Below, piece by piece: positions 6,588-6,754 of a stretch of 6,754 nucleotides of DNA (the stretch's first letter is position 1; each line of letters starts with the position of its first letter). This stretch comes from Desulfobacteraceae bacterium (GTDB lineage: Bacteria; Desulfobacterota; Desulfobacteria; Desulfobacterales; Desulfosalsimonadaceae). A program made the translations under genes and the position numbers. The notes beneath the pieces are model-generated. The model saw only the letters and a list, made by a program, of their open reading frames with translations, was not told where the DNA came from and ran no database searches. The DNA lies in assembly GCA_021162325.1 (NCBI GenBank), contig JAGGYV010000083.1:1-6754 (forward strand), in the 5' to 3' direction.

Positions 6588-6614
6588 ATTACATTCCTTT
6601 TAATGATGATAGTC

Positions 6615-6754
6615 TCGTAAAAAGTCAGATTCCGACGGCAAAGTATAAAAGTTCAAATTCAAGGCGCGCAAATCCTGAGTGATGATTCGTACTTAGCGTA
6701 CTTTGAAGAAACGAAGAATGCAGCGCAACACAGAATTTGGACTTTTTACGAAGC
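6615..6754. repeat. MITE-like palindromic element, copy 3, upstream of the barrel gene and reaching the window end
   Basis: It is bounded by TCGTAAAAAGTC (6615-6626) and GACTTTTTACGA (6740-6751), with the shared right flank GAAGC cut by the window end. Its first 41 bases differ from copy 1 at only two positions. An inner inverted pair, AAAAGTTCAAATTC and GAATTTGGACTTTT, matches at 13 of 14 positions, so the right end can pair with either the outer or the inner left arm. The centre has two GTACTT copies at 6689 and 6698. Confidence 0.85.
6642..6671 (-). promoter_or_regulatory. Possible minus-strand promoter inside repeat copy 3
   Basis: On the minus strand TTGCGC (6671-6666) and TATACT (6647-6642) are spaced by 18 bp, a fair -10 with a weak -35. 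They point at the leader of the barrel gene, whose start is about 55 bp further on. No other candidate is visible between the repeat and the gene. This is a weak call. Confidence 0.2.

Noticed and set aside
4070..6754. CRISPR array
   Set aside because: Only three long, diverged palindromic copies, far apart and separated by genes, with no regular short spacers.

Overview
The window looks like part of a catabolic beta-oxidation operon from a Gram-negative anaerobe, most probably a Desulfobacteraceae-type sulfate reducer (Desulfobacterota). That placement is inference. It rests on BbsAB/BbsCD-like CoA-ester enzymes, moderate GC with strong AGGAGG ribosome sites, an outer-membrane barrel gene and a family of palindromic intergenic repeats.

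Positions 2-5460 hold three co-directional genes on the + strand: (1) the 3' part of an SDR-SCP2 protein; (2) a 910-residue fusion with an HMG-CoA-synthase-like domain, a DUF35 zinc ribbon/OB fold, an MFE-2-type SDR and an SCP2 domain; (3) an SCP2-type thiolase. A perfect palindromic terminator at 5481-5519 ends the operon. Gene 1 and the C-terminal 401 residues of gene 2 are tandem paralogues: they align without a single gap at about 66% identity by hand count.

A convergent minus-strand gene (5688-6587) encodes an outer-membrane beta-barrel protein. Its signal peptide is cut off from the barrel by an in-frame TGA sitting in a GC-rich, two-hairpin insert, so the gene is probably broken unless the TGA is recoded.

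Three copies of a palindromic, MITE-like element lie at 4070-4221, 5561-5691 and 6615-6754. The first and third carry the same perfect 12-bp terminal inverted repeat. One copy sits inside the operon between the fusion gene and the thiolase gene, one supplies the stop codon of the barrel gene, and one lies directly upstream of that gene.

Working model: the thiolase, the HMGS-like/DUF35 module, two (3R)-hydroxyacyl-CoA dehydrogenase modules and two SCP2 carriers form a channelling complex. It would oxidise a 3-hydroxyacyl-CoA and cleave the resulting 3-oxoacyl-CoA. It resembles the archaeal thiolase/DUF35/HMGS assembly and the BbsA-D proteins of anaerobic toluene degradation, but here several parts are joined in one chain. 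The real substrate cannot be read from this window.
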